NCBI RefSeq assembly: GCF_900114435.1 | Contig: NZ_FOZK01000003.1 | Coordinates: forward strand, 124,001-188,000 | Direction of reading: 5' to 3' | DNA length: 64,000 nt | Origin: Halomicrobium zhouii | GTDB taxonomy: Archaea; Halobacteriota; Halobacteria; Halobacteriales; Haloarculaceae | In this document: one piece after another, positions 23,933 to 32,708 of the stretch | Layout of the letters: each line of letters starts with the position of its first letter | Position numbering within the stretch: the first letter of the stretch is position 1 | Position numbers and translations under genes: made by a program | The notes under the pieces: generated by a model | Databases searched by the model: none | Told to the model about the DNA's origin: nothing | Seen by the model: only the letters and a program-made list of their open reading frames with translations

Positions 23933-25751
23933 GGGTGGTCACCACCGCGTAGTTGTAGGCGAAGTGTATCGCCATCGCCGCGAGGACGGCGACGGCGTAC
24001 TGCTGTTTGCCCTTGCGCGCGCCGAGCGACGAGACGCTCGCCGTCACGACGTGGAGAGCGAGCGGGGCGAGTAACAGCGCCGCGACGAGCAACGGACCGA
24101 GACCCTCTGGGACGTTGCTCCCGACGAACGCCGCCTCGCCGGTCGATACTTTCTGCAGGTCGGCCAGTTGCGCGATGAGCGCGAATTTCTCCGCCAGGAA
24201 GAATCCGACGCCGCTCAGCGCCCCCACCACCAGCGCCGGGCGAAGGCTCCGCGAGTACCGACCGCTCGAAAAGCCCGCGTAGAGGTGGAGGCTCTTGGCC
24301 ACCTCCTCGATGACGACGACGGCGAGGAGCACCAGCGGGATCGAGATCTCCTGTAGCGCGAACAGCATCGCGACCGCCGCGAGTTCGGCGACGAAGACGA
24401 ACGGGAGGAGCAGCGCCGACAGCTTCAGCGCGCTCCACTTCGAGAATATGCGGCCAGAGAGCGAGTCGAGCACCTTCAGCGGGATGGGTCGCTGGGTGAA
24501 CATGTCCTCCTCGCGATAGAGCCCGGCGCCGAGGCCGAAGAGGACGGCAGCGGTCAGCGTCGGCGGCGTCACCGAGAACGCGAAGTTCAGCAGCGATATC
24601 GACTGTCCCTGCAGGTCCCGGACCACGATGGTCAGCGGCGAGATGAGCGCGATGGGGTTCACCTGGGTGAAGATGGCGGGGACGAAGGCGTAGCTCGTCA
24701 GCGAGACGGTGATGGTCACGGTGACGAAGGTGAGTTCCTTGAACGAGCGGGCGAACATCGCCCCGCAGAACGTCGCCGCCAGGAACAGCGCCGCGAGGGG
24801 CAATACGGCGAGTACCGCGACGTGACTCCCGCTCGGTGCGATGCCGCTGAACCTTAGCGCGAGCGTGATGGCCGTGACGACACCGACGGCGCCGAGGAAG
24901 TACGGCAGCGTCTTGCCCGCGATTATCTCGGCGCGACTCGCCGGCGAGACGAGCAGCAGTTCACCGCGGCGCTTGAGCCGCTCGGAGAGCATCGTCGACC
25001 CGTAGGCCTGGATGACGAAGTTCAGCGGGACGACGAAGAGGAAGGCGAGCACCAGCGACTCGAAGGGGAACGGCGGCTGGATGTCTGCCGGCGTCCCGCT
25101 CGTCGCGCCGCCGGTCAGCCCGGCGCCGAGACCGCCGAGCGTTCCGGCGGCGTCCTGGTCTGTAGCGGACGTTCCGGTCCCGCTGGAACCGGAACCGGAT
25201 CCGCCGCCCGAGTCCCCTCCGTCGCCACCCGAGCCGTCACTGCCACCGCCGCTGCCATCGGCGGTCCCATCGTCCCCAGTCGCGAGGCTCTCCTCGACGC
25301 CGCTCTGCTCGACGTACAGCAGATCGACCGAGACCGGGTACGCCGCACTCGCGTTGTCTTCCTCGGCCATCCGGCCCTCGTTGTAGCCGTCGACGGTGTC
25401 CCGGAACTCCGACTGAGCGGCGGACCCCTTCGGCGTCCGCGAGCGGTCGACGAGTGCGGTATCGACGAACAGCAGTTCTTGCTCGCCCCGATAGATGGCC
25501 GGTTGGCTCGGCGGTACCGTGGCGAACGTCGGGTCGTCGGCCGCCGGGCCGTAGTACGGGCTCGAGTGGTCGACGCCGACGCGGTAGATTCCCGAGTCGA
25601 GTCCGGCACCCGCACCGCTGACCGCCAGCGCCGCGACCAGTCCCATCCCGACGACGGCCAGCACCATCACGGCGACGGTTCGCCTGTCGACGCCGCCAGC
25701 GTTCTTCGTGACCTCCCAGCGCGCGATCCGCAGGAGTCGTCGCCCGTCCAT
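23925..25751 (-). CDS. Fusion of an ABC-2 permease with a PrsW-like membrane protease domain
   Basis: This is a 608-residue protein. The N-terminal part (1-about 450) is an ABC-2/NatB-like permease: helix 1 near residue 25, an outer loop with a Gly/Ser-rich linker (about 165-215), then helices including MLSERLKRRGELLLVSPASRAEIIAGKTL. The C-terminal part (about 460-608) has the PrsW pattern: EEVAK (E482, E483), GFFLAE (E521), LALHVV (H567) and AIHFAYN (H596). PrsW proteins are glutamic or metallo intramembrane proteases. It starts directly after the ATPase stop. The link between transport and proteolysis is inferred from the fusion. Confidence 0.8.
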   Translation of the reverse strand: MDGRRLLRIARWEVTKNAGGVDRRTVAVMVLAVVGMGLVAALAVSGAGAGLDSGIYRVGVDHSSPYYGPAADDPTFATVPPSQPAIYRGEQELLFVDTALVDRSRTPKGSAAQSEFRDTVDGYNEGRMAEEDNASAAYPVSVDLLYVEQSGVEESLATGDDGTADGSGGGSDGSGGDGGDSGGGSGSGSSGTGTSATDQDAAGTLGGLGAGLTGGATSGTPADIQPPFPFESLVLAFLFVVPLNFVIQAYGSTMLSERLKRRGELLLVSPASRAEIIAGKTLPYFLGAVGVVTAITLALRFSGIAPSGSHVAVLAVLPLAALFLAATFCGAMFARSFKELTFVTVTITVSLTSYAFVPAIFTQVNPIALISPLTIVVRDLQGQSISLLNFAFSVTPPTLTAAVLFGLGAGLYREEDMFTQRPIPLKVLDSLSGRIFSKWSALKLSALLLPFVFVAELAAVAMLFALQEISIPLVLLAVVVIEEVAKSLHLYAGFSSGRYSRSLRPALVVGALSGVGFFLAEKFALIAQLADLQKVSTGEAAFVGSNVPEGLGPLLVAALLLAPLALHVVTASVSSLGARKGKQQYAVAVLAAMAIHFAYNYAVVTTLV

Positions 25752-26648
25752 CTAGACCTCCTCGACGGTGCGTGCGTTCGGCGTCGCCGACTCGGCGACG
25801 TTGAGGAACACCTCTTCGAGGCTCGACTCTTCGGTCCGGATGTCGATGACTTCGCCGCCGCGGTCGTTCGCGACCGCTCGCGTCGCGTCGACGCCGTCCA
25901 TGCTGTCCACGACGCGACACCAGGTGCCGCTCTCCTCGACGGCGTCGGGAACTTCGACCGTCGTGTAGACGCGGTACCGTCGCTCGCCGTACTGGTCCTG
26001 GAGTTCCTCAAGGTCGCCGCGCGCGACGATCTGGCCGTCGTTCATGATAGCGACGCGGTCGCAGATAGACTCGACGTGGAAGAGATTGTGGGCAGAGAAG
26101 ACGATGGTCTTGCCCTCCTCGGCCAGCTGTTCGGTGAACTCGATGACGTAGTTCGTCGTCAGCGGGTCCAGCCCGCTGGCCGGTTCGTCGTAGATCAGGA
26201 CGTCCGGGTCGTTGATCAGCGACCGCGCTATGGCGACCTTCCGCTTCATCCCCTTCGACATGTCGCCGAGCTTCCGGTCGTGGTGTTCGAGATCCAGCTT
26301 TTCGAGCGTGTCGAGCATCCGCTCCTCGGCGACGTCGCCCGGTACCTCGTAGAGGTCGGCGAAGAACTGCAGGTAGGATATCGGCGTCATCTCCTCGTAC
26401 AGCGGGGATTCCTCCGGCAGAAAACCCAGTTGTTTGCGCATCTCCGGATCAGACGCGTCGAAGCCGGCCACGGTAGCTTCCCCGTCGGTCGGTTCGAGCA
26501 GGCCGGCGAGCATCTTCAGCGTCGTCGTCTTCCCCGCGCCGTTGGGACCGATGACGCCGAACACCTCTCCCCTGTCCACCGAAAACGTGCTCCCCTCCAC
26601 CGCCACGAAGTTCCCGTACTCCTTGCGTAGTTCCCGCGCGTCGATCAT
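25752..26648 (-). CDS. ABC transporter ATP-binding protein (NatA-like)
   Basis: The 298-residue ATPase has Walker A GPNGAGKTTTLKML, Q-loop GFLPEESPLYEEM, a variant signature MSKGMKRKVAIARSL (usual for NatA-type ATPases, in place of LSGGQ), Walker B DVLIYDEPASGLDP, and switch His in VFSAHN. About 70 C-terminal residues form a regulatory extension. It is the first gene of a three-gene operon with a permease-PrsW fusion and a second permease; the three lie end to end with no gap or slight overlap. Confidence 0.92.
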   Translation of the reverse strand: MIDARELRKEYGNFVAVEGSTFSVDRGEVFGVIGPNGAGKTTTLKMLAGLLEPTDGEATVAGFDASDPEMRKQLGFLPEESPLYEEMTPISYLQFFADLYEVPGDVAEERMLDTLEKLDLEHHDRKLGDMSKGMKRKVAIARSLINDPDVLIYDEPASGLDPLTTNYVIEFTEQLAEEGKTIVFSAHNLFHVESICDRVAIMNDGQIVARGDLEELQDQYGERRYRVYTTVEVPDAVEESGTWCRVVDSMDGVDATRAVANDRGGEVIDIRTEESSLEEVFLNVAESATPNARTVEEV

Positions 26649-26784
26649 CTTGTGGCGGCTTTCGAACGGACGACCGTATAGCTTCGGACCCGATTATCGC
26701 CGGCCGAAACCATCTGATGGTTCCCAATTCGTCAACGTTCCACCGCGGCCGGTCCGTCTCGAACGTCTGGGTTCGGACACCCAG

Positions 26785-26790
26785 ATTTTT
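26785..26790 (+). promoter_or_regulatory. TATA-like box for small membrane genes
   Basis: A T-run within CAGATTTTTGTTCG lies about 27 bases before the ATG at 26816, matching a leaderless start and supporting the small ORF there. Confidence 0.5.
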
Positions 26791-26815
26791 GTTCGACCCA
26801 ATACTCACCGATATT

Positions 26816-26959
26816 ATGACGATGCGACTCGGTCTGCTCTTTTCCGAACCGAGCGGGTGGCAGAACGCTCGCGTCTCCATTCTCGGTTCGCTCGCGTTTT
26901 TCGGGATCTACGCGTTCTTCGAGTTCCTGGCAACGGCGGATCCGTCGAGGTACTCGTGA
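26816..26959 (+). CDS. Small membrane protein (possibly one half of a frameshifted gene)
   Basis: This is a 47-residue ORF (TMRLGLLFSEPSGWQNARVS, then a helix FFGIYAFFEFLATADP). A TATA-like box at 26785 and the ATG at 26816 have leaderless spacing. The ORF ends TGA at 26959, overlapping a GTG at 26956 that opens a second small hydrophobic ORF in another frame. The two might be a coupled pair, or a single protein of about 90 residues broken by a one-base shift near 26945. No family is recognised. Confidence 0.55.
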   Translation: MTMRLGLLFSEPSGWQNARVSILGSLAFFGIYAFFEFLATADPSRYS

Positions 26960-27099
26960 TCGGGGTCGCCGCCGGAATCAGTGGCGTCGCCGAAACACTG
27001 CCTGAGGGTCGGTGGCGCGCAGCGAGCGTCCCGCGATTGCTGGCGCTCGGACTGCTCGTGGCCGTGTTAGTAACTAGTCTGTTCTCGTTGGTCTCGTAA
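26956..27099 (+). CDS. Small membrane protein, overlapping the previous ORF
   Basis: This is a 47-residue ORF beginning at the GTG within GTGA. It reads IGVAAGISGVAETLPEGRWR and then a helix LLALGLLVAVLVTSLFSLVS. It has no promoter of its own. It makes best sense as translationally coupled to, or as the frameshifted second half of, the ORF at 26816. Its frame stays open upstream but reads as basic, non-membrane sequence there. Confidence 0.5.
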   Translation: MIGVAAGISGVAETLPEGRWRAASVPRLLALGLLVAVLVTSLFSLVS

Positions 27100-27179
27100 C
27101 GAGCGAACTGAGTACGGACTGTGCGAGAGAAACCTATCGACCGAAACCCGACGCTCCGCGAACGCAGTTTTCCGCAGAA

Positions 27180-27422
27180 TTACTTCGTCGCTGTTTCGAG
27201 TCGAACGTTCGATACCTGGTGGATGTCGTCGCCGATTCCCTCGCCGTCGCAGTCGTCGCTGGGGCAGCGATAGTGCCAGCCGTCCTCGGTGGCCCGGCGC
27301 TCCGCGAACCGCTCGCCGCACTCGTCGCAGAACAGCTCGCCGGCGTCGCACGTGTCGCGGTGGAGCTCGAGTTCGAGCTCCGTGTTGAACGTGCGCTTGC
27401 AGTCCCGGCAAATGTGGGGCAT
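27180..27422 (-). CDS. Small C2H2-type zinc-finger protein
   Basis: This is an 80-residue protein with a first finger CRDCKRTFNTELELELHRDTC (Cys2-His-Cys spacing like C2H2 fingers) and a second cluster LFCDECGERF...YRCPSDDC suited to a four-Cys zinc site. Such one- to two-finger proteins are common in haloarchaea and are likely nucleic-acid or protein binders. I chose the ATG at 27422 because the finger begins at residue 4; a start at 27569 would add 49 doubtful residues. Confidence 0.82.
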   Translation of the reverse strand: MPHICRDCKRTFNTELELELHRDTCDAGELFCDECGERFAERRATEDGWHYRCPSDDCDGEGIGDDIHQVSNVRLETATK

Positions 27423-27706
27423 AATCGAAAGTTCCCGGGCGTGGTATTTAGAGACACCGGAACGTTTACGTACTGACCCTGGTTGGCACAGGACTCTCAC
27501 TTTCTCCGGAATCGAGTGGACGTTCGTCGATAGATATCCATCGTTACTACCCCGTCGGCAGGCTCTCACTGCGACACCTCGTCGCTCTCCCTGGGGTTTC
27601 GAACGTGTAGGGTTGTAGGCCAGTGTCCGGAGTTCGCCTGTCCCAGTCGCTGTTCCGACGTTCCTACCGCGAAGAAAAACGAACAGGTGCCGCTAGCGCG
27701 ACCGAC

Positions 27707-28576
27707 CTACAGCAGGTCTTCGACGTTGTCGGCGACTTCTTCGGGAGTGTCGCCGACCGGCACACCGTTGTTTTCGAGCGCGTTGATCTTCGACTCGGCG
27801 GTGCCGGTACCGGAGCCGGAGACGATGGCGCCGGCGTGGCCCATTCGCTTGCCCGGCGGCGCGGTGCGGCCGGCGATGAAGCCAGCGACTGGCGTGTCCA
27901 TGTACTCGCCGATGTAGCGGGCGGCCTGCTCCTCGTCCTCGCCGCCGATTTCGCCGCACATGACGACGGCCTTGGTGTCCTGGTCGGCCTCGAACAGTTC
28001 GAGGGCGTCGACGAAGGACGTCCCGATGATGGGGTCGCCGCCGATGCCGATGGCGGTGGTCTGGCCGATACCGCGCTGGGTGAGGCTGTCGACGACCTGG
28101 TAGGTCAGCGTCCCCGAGCGGGAGACGAGGCCGACGTCGCCCGACGAGAAGATGTTGCCCGGCAGGATGCCGAGTTTGGCGACGTCCGGCGTGATGACGC
28201 CGGGGCAGTTGGGGCCGACGAGGTGGACGTCGGTCTCGTCCTGTTTGCGCTTGACGCGGGCCATGTCCTGGGTCGGGATTCCTTCCGTGATGGCGACGAC
28301 GAGGTCCAGCGGCGCGTCGAGGGCCTCGAACAGCGCGTCGCCGGCGAACGCCGGCGGGACGAACACGACGGAGGCGTTGGCGTCCTCCTGGCGCGCGGCC
28401 TGCTCGACCGTGTCGTACACCGGGACGCCGGCGACCTCCTGGCCGCCTTTGCCGGGGACCGCACCGGCGACGACGTTCGTCCCGTACTCGATCATCTGTT
28501 CTGCGTGGAACTTGCCCTCGCCGCCAGTGATACCCTGGACGACGACGCGGGTGTCTTCGTCTACTAGAACGCTCAT
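27707..28576 (-). CDS. sucD: Succinyl-CoA synthetase alpha subunit
   Basis: The alpha subunit (289 residues) binds CoA and carries the phosphohistidine for substrate-level phosphorylation in the TCA cycle. It shows [46 protein letters not shown] and the active-site [12 protein letters not shown], whose His is phosphorylated. Its start overlaps the sucC stop by 4 bases, so the two subunits are translated in coupling. An intact pair indicates a complete oxidative TCA step. Confidence 0.96.
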   Translation of the reverse strand: MSVLVDEDTRVVVQGITGGEGKFHAEQMIEYGTNVVAGAVPGKGGQEVAGVPVYDTVEQAARQEDANASVVFVPPAFAGDALFEALDAPLDLVVAITEGIPTQDMARVKRKQDETDVHLVGPNCPGVITPDVAKLGILPGNIFSSGDVGLVSRSGTLTYQVVDSLTQRGIGQTTAIGIGGDPIIGTSFVDALELFEADQDTKAVVMCGEIGGEDEEQAARYIGEYMDTPVAGFIAGRTAPPGKRMGHAGAIVSGSGTGTAESKINALENNGVPVGDTPEEVADNVEDLL

Positions 28577-29724
28577 TGTGATCCCTCCTCTGCGTACGCG
28601 ACGGAGCGCTGGACGGCGTCCTCCAGCGTCTCCTCGACCGTGACCAGGTCCTCGTTCAGAATCTCCATCCCCTCGGCGGCGTTCGTCCCCGCGAGGCGGA
28701 CGACGACCGGCTTCGGAATCTCGTCGAACTGTTCGAGCGCCTGGTTGATGCCTTTCGCGACTTCGTCGCCGCGCGTGATGCCGCCGAAGATGTTGAACAC
28801 GACGCTGTCGACGTTCTCGTCGGAGAACACCATGTCCAGCGCGTTCGCGATGCGCTGGGCCTTGGCGCCGCCCCCGACGTCGAGGAAGTTGGCGGGCTCG
28901 CCGCCGAAGTGGTCGACCAGATCCAGCGTCGTCATGACGAGGCCCGCGCCGTTGCCGATGATGCCGACGTTGCCGTCGAGGCGGACGTAGTCGAAGCCGT
29001 ACTCGTCGGCCTTCTCCTCGAGTTCACTGCCCTCGAACTCGCCTTCCTCCTCCATCTCGACGAGGTCGGGGTGGCGGAACAGGGCGTCGTCGTCCGTGTT
29101 GAGGACGGCGTCCGCGGCGATGACCTCGTCGTCGGACGTGATCATCAGCGGGTTGATCTCGGCGTCGGAACCGTCCTTGTCGTCCCAGATCTGGTAGAGC
29201 GTCTGCAGGATGCTGGAGACGTCGCGGGCGAGTTCGCGGTCGACGCCCGCGTCGTAGACAGCCTTCCGGGCCTGGTAGGGGTGCATGCCGAAAGCGGGGT
29301 CTATGTGCTCCCGGGCGATTGCCTGGGGGTCCTCCTCGGCGACCTCCTCGATGTTGACGCCGCCCTTCGTCGACACCATGGCGACGGGTTCGCCTTCGCC
29401 CCGATCCATCGTGACGCCGACGTACAGCTCGTTGACGAAGTCGACGGCCTCCTCGACGAGCACGCGTTTGACCTCGTAGCCCTTGAGGTCCATCCCGAGG
29501 ATGTCCTCGGCGTACTCCTCGGCCTCGTCTCGGTTCTCGGCCAGTTTGATACCGCCGGCCTTGCCGCGGCCGCCCACGTGGACCTGTGCCTTGATAGCCA
29601 CCGGATACCCGATCTCTTCGGCCGCCGCGACCGCGTCGTCGACGGTATCGGCGAGCTGAGCCGCGGGCGTCGGGATTCCCGCGTCGGCGAAGACCTGCTT
29701 CGCCTGGTATTCGTGCAATCTCAT
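28573..29724 (-). CDS. sucC: Succinyl-CoA synthetase beta subunit
   Basis: This 383-residue ATP-grasp subunit binds the nucleotide and succinate. Typical segments are [42 protein letters not shown] and [18 protein letters not shown], with [17 protein letters not shown] near the C-terminus. GGATTTAAGCG on this strand near 29753-29759 sits about 29 bases before the ATG, a good leaderless promoter for sucCD. Confidence 0.96.
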   Translation of the reverse strand: MRLHEYQAKQVFADAGIPTPAAQLADTVDDAVAAAEEIGYPVAIKAQVHVGGRGKAGGIKLAENRDEAEEYAEDILGMDLKGYEVKRVLVEEAVDFVNELYVGVTMDRGEGEPVAMVSTKGGVNIEEVAEEDPQAIAREHIDPAFGMHPYQARKAVYDAGVDRELARDVSSILQTLYQIWDDKDGSDAEINPLMITSDDEVIAADAVLNTDDDALFRHPDLVEMEEEGEFEGSELEEKADEYGFDYVRLDGNVGIIGNGAGLVMTTLDLVDHFGGEPANFLDVGGGAKAQRIANALDMVFSDENVDSVVFNIFGGITRGDEVAKGINQALEQFDEIPKPVVVRLAGTNAAEGMEILNEDLVTVEETLEDAVQRSVAYAEEGSQ

Positions 29725-29876
29725 GTCGTGCGAAAGCGGGGCTCGGGCCCGCTTAAATCCCGCTCATCTGGGTTTCGCCAGCGACGATTCATAACGATCG
29801 ATTTCTGCCACTATCGGGCAATATCCTCCGCAACCGCGACGTGATTGATCGAAAAGCGAGTAAACAACTAGCCGTC

Positions 29877-30374
29877 CTACAACTCGACGCCGCCGGGGAT
29901 GAGACTCCGCTGGCGCAACAGGCTCCCGTCGGCGTCGTAGACGAGCAGCGTTCCCTTGTCGTACACCGTCGAGTTGCCCTCGGCGTCGACGAGGCGCAAC
30001 CGGTACCGACTCCCGTCCTCGCCGTCGGTCTCCTTGCTCGCGCGAACGAGGTCGGAGACAGCGCCCGGGTCGACTCGCACCTCCAGGACGAACTCCCCCG
30101 TCAGTCGGTTCGCCACCGAGAGGACGCCGCCGCGCGTCGTCTCGTCGTCGCCTGTCCCGTTCTCGTCCGTCCCGTTCTCGCCGTTCGTCAGTCGATACGT
30201 GACGTCGATTTCGCTCGATTCGAGCGGGCCGTCCTCGGTCTCCAGCCGTTCCGAGAGGAGGCCGTCGGGGCCGTCGAAAGCGATTGCTATCACTGGCCGG
30301 TCCTGCTCGTCGTCGTCGACGTTCGCGTCGAAGTAGTCGCGCCGCATCTGAGTACTCTCTCCTTGGGTACCCAT
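29877..30374 (-). CDS. Haloarchaeal conserved hypothetical protein (DUF5793-like)
   Basis: This is a 165-residue acidic protein. The start MRRDYFDANVDDDEQDRPVI, followed by AFDGPDGLLSERL, resembles the haloarchaeal DUF5793 group. The rest looks like a beta-sandwich (EIDVTYRLTNG, GEFVLEVRVDPGAV, RYRLRLVDAEG). There is no signal peptide, so it is probably cytoplasmic. I chose the ATG at 30374 over 30425. It diverges from a membrane-protein gene. The family label is from memory of the N-terminal pattern. Confidence 0.7.
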   Translation of the reverse strand: MGTQGESTQMRRDYFDANVDDDEQDRPVIAIAFDGPDGLLSERLETEDGPLESSEIDVTYRLTNGENGTDENGTGDDETTRGGVLSVANRLTGEFVLEVRVDPGAVSDLVRASKETDGEDGSRYRLRLVDAEGNSTVYDKGTLLVYDADGSLLRQRSLIPGGVEL

Positions 30375-30454
30375 GACAAAGAACGTAACGCCGCCGGGTA
30401 CTCGTCGGCGCGTCGATGCCCACAATTTAAGCCCCGCGACACTCGCCTCAGTGC

Positions 30455-30964
30455 ATGGCCTGGGTAAAGTCAGAGTACGCGGGGGAGTTCGCCGTGCTGT
30501 CGACGTGGCTCGTCGCGTTGCTCCCGTGGTCCGCGACGGTGATGAACGTGCAGTTCCGCGGTGCCGGCGCCACCGTCGTCGTCATCCGCTTTCTCTACTT
30601 CCGCCTGCAGTACATCTTCGGCATCTCCTTCGGGAACCAGGAGCGCCCCTTCCTGCTGTTCACCGACGCCGTCGCGTTCAACCCCGAATCGCTCGCGCTC
30701 GCCAGCTGGCTCTGGGTGGCCGGTGCGCTCGTCTCGCTTGTTCCCCTCGGCGTCAGTATCGCCTACTACGCGGCCGAGGACCGCGTCGACTCGCAGTTCC
30801 CCGCCGACCCGGTCAGGGTCCAGGGCGTCCTCCTCGGTCTCGTGGGCGCGGTCCTTCTCGCCTCGAGTATCCTGTTTGCGACCCAGCAGAGCGTGACCGC
30901 ACCGGTAGGCGCGGTGTTCGCACTCGCGTTCGCCTATCTCCTTCTGACCGTCGAGCGGGCCTAG
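30455..30964 (+). CDS. Predicted membrane protein, unknown function
   Basis: This is a 169-residue protein with about four to five membrane helices: FAVLSTWLVALLPWSATVM, a second around 45-60, LALASWLWVAGALVSLVPLG, VQGVLLGLVGAVLLASSILF and VGAVFALAFAYLLLTV. ACAATTTAAGCC (about 30422-30433) is a good box about 27 bases before the leaderless ATG. No conserved catalytic motif is visible and neighbours do not suggest a role. Confidence 0.78.
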   Translation: MAWVKSEYAGEFAVLSTWLVALLPWSATVMNVQFRGAGATVVVIRFLYFRLQYIFGISFGNQERPFLLFTDAVAFNPESLALASWLWVAGALVSLVPLGVSIAYYAAEDRVDSQFPADPVRVQGVLLGLVGAVLLASSILFATQQSVTAPVGAVFALAFAYLLLTVERA

Positions 30965-31075
30965 TTACCTACGATATGGCGTAGCGGCCGTTCCGTCTGC
31001 TGATAATCGGGACCCCTCATTTATGTGCGATGGTACGAAACCTCGGAGCAACTGGCCACGAGCGCCGGGAGACCG

Positions 31076-32707
31076 ATGGCAGAACACGAGTACTCAGACG
31101 GAGACGACGCCTCGCGCGGAGCGCTGGCCGACGTCCGCGAGTGGCTGTCGCGAACGGCGAAGGTCCTCAGCGGGTCGGCAGTGCCCGTCTCCAACTACGA
31201 CCCAAGTCGCCACGGCGACGTCGTCTCGTTCGACGGCCTCGACGGGTACGACGAGGTCGACCGTTACTGGCTCAACGCGCCCTTCGCTTTCGCCTCGATC
31301 AATCACGACCCGGAGGCCAACGAACACCGCTACCACGTCGTCGAGCCGAGTCTCGACGAGTTCGAGCGCGACCTGCTCGACAGGCTGTTCGACGACGTCC
31401 GCGACCCGCTCATCTACCGGGCAGACGTCGACGAGGATCCCGAGGACGCGCTCACAGAGGAGCTTCGCGCCCGCATCGAGGAGTACGGCGTCCTCGTCGA
31501 ACCGGAGACGTTCTACCGCCTCTACTACTACCTCTATCGCTCGTTCCAGGGGTACGGCCGCATCGACCCGCTGATGCACGACCCCCACATCGAGGATCTG
31601 TCGTGTGACGGCGCGAACCTCCCCATCTTCGCCTACCACGACGACTACACCGACATCGAGACCAACGTCTCCTTCGCAGACGGCGAGCTGAGCGACTTTG
31701 TCGTCCAGCTCGCCCAGCGTTCGGGCCGCCACATCTCCGTCTCCGACCCCGTCGTTTCGACGACGCTGCCGGACGGCTCGCGTATCGAACTCGCCCTCGG
31801 TGAGGAGGTGACGCCTCGTGGGTCGGCGTTCACCATCCGGAAGTACGCCGACGAGCCGTTCACGCCCATCGACCTGCTGAACTACGGCACGTTCAGCCTA
31901 GAGATGCTGGCCTTCCTCTGGCTGGCCATCGAGTCCAACAAGTCGCTCATCTTCGCCGGCGGCACCGCGGCGGGCAAGACCACCTCGATGAACGCCGTCT
32001 CGATGTTCGTCCCGCCCCGCTCGAAGGTACTGACCATCGAGGACACCCGCGAACTCTCGCTGTATCACGACAACTGGCTCTCCTCGGTCACGCGCGAGCG
32101 CCTCGACGACTCCGATATCACGATGTACGACCTCCTCCGCTCGGCCCTGCGCCACCGCCCGGAGTACATCATCGTCGGCGAGGTCCGCGGCGAGGAGGCC
32201 ATCACGCTGTTCCAGGCGATGAACACCGGCCACACGACGTTCTCGACGATGCACGCCGACTCGGTCCAGACCGTCATCAACCGGCTGGAGAACGAACCCA
32301 TCAACGTGCCCCGTCCGATGGTCCAGTCGCTCGACGTCCTCTGCGTCCAGGTGCTGGGCCGCTCGGGCGACGAGCGCGTCCGCCGGGCGAAGACCATCGC
32401 CGAGATCGAGGGGATCGACCAGCGGACGGGCGAGCTCGACTACTCCAACTCCTACGCCTGGGACTCGGTCGACGACTCCTTCCGCAGTTCGAGCAGCGAC
32501 CTGCTCGACGAGATCAGGCAGGAACGGGGCTGGACGCAGTCGGAACTCCGCCGGGAACTCGCCGACCGCCAGCGGTTCCTGCGATTCCTCCAGCAGAAGG
32601 GAATCTCCGACTACCGCCGATTCACCGCGATGGTGAACAAGTACTACGCGGACTCGGACGTGGTCATCGAGCAGATAGACGCCGCCGACGTCGACGTCCC
32701 GTCCTGA
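31076..32707 (+). CDS. Type II/IV secretion-system (pilus/archaellum-type) ATPase
   Basis: The 543-residue ATPase of the VirB11/GspE/PilB superfamily energises pilin assembly. It has an N-terminal domain (1-230), Walker A FAGGTAAGKTTSMNA, an Asp box VLTIEDTRELSL, Walker B YIIVGEVRGEEA, and the His box TGHTTFSTMHADS. I chose the ATG at 31076; TTTATG at about 31019-31024 would initiate near 31047, downstream of an alternative start at 31025. The T2SF membrane-platform gene follows one base after the stop, making a PilB-PilC pair. No pilin or prepilin peptidase gene is visible nearby. Confidence 0.92.
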   Translation: MAEHEYSDGDDASRGALADVREWLSRTAKVLSGSAVPVSNYDPSRHGDVVSFDGLDGYDEVDRYWLNAPFAFASINHDPEANEHRYHVVEPSLDEFERDLLDRLFDDVRDPLIYRADVDEDPEDALTEELRARIEEYGVLVEPETFYRLYYYLYRSFQGYGRIDPLMHDPHIEDLSCDGANLPIFAYHDDYTDIETNVSFADGELSDFVVQLAQRSGRHISVSDPVVSTTLPDGSRIELALGEEVTPRGSAFTIRKYADEPFTPIDLLNYGTFSLEMLAFLWLAIESNKSLIFAGGTAAGKTTSMNAVSMFVPPRSKVLTIEDTRELSLYHDNWLSSVTRERLDDSDITMYDLLRSALRHRPEYIIVGEVRGEEAITLFQAMNTGHTTFSTMHADSVQTVINRLENEPINVPRPMVQSLDVLCVQVLGRSGDERVRRAKTIAEIEGIDQRTGELDYSNSYAWDSVDDSFRSSSSDLLDEIRQERGWTQSELRRELADRQRFLRFLQQKGISDYRRFTAMVNKYYADSDVVIEQIDAADVDVPS

Positions 32708-32708
32708 C

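Noticed and set aside
22826-24178. 450-residue plus-strand frame over the ABC permease genes
   Set aside because: Its Arg/Asp/Gly-rich sequence is typical of antisense reading, while the minus-strand genes have clear membrane topology and operon overlaps.
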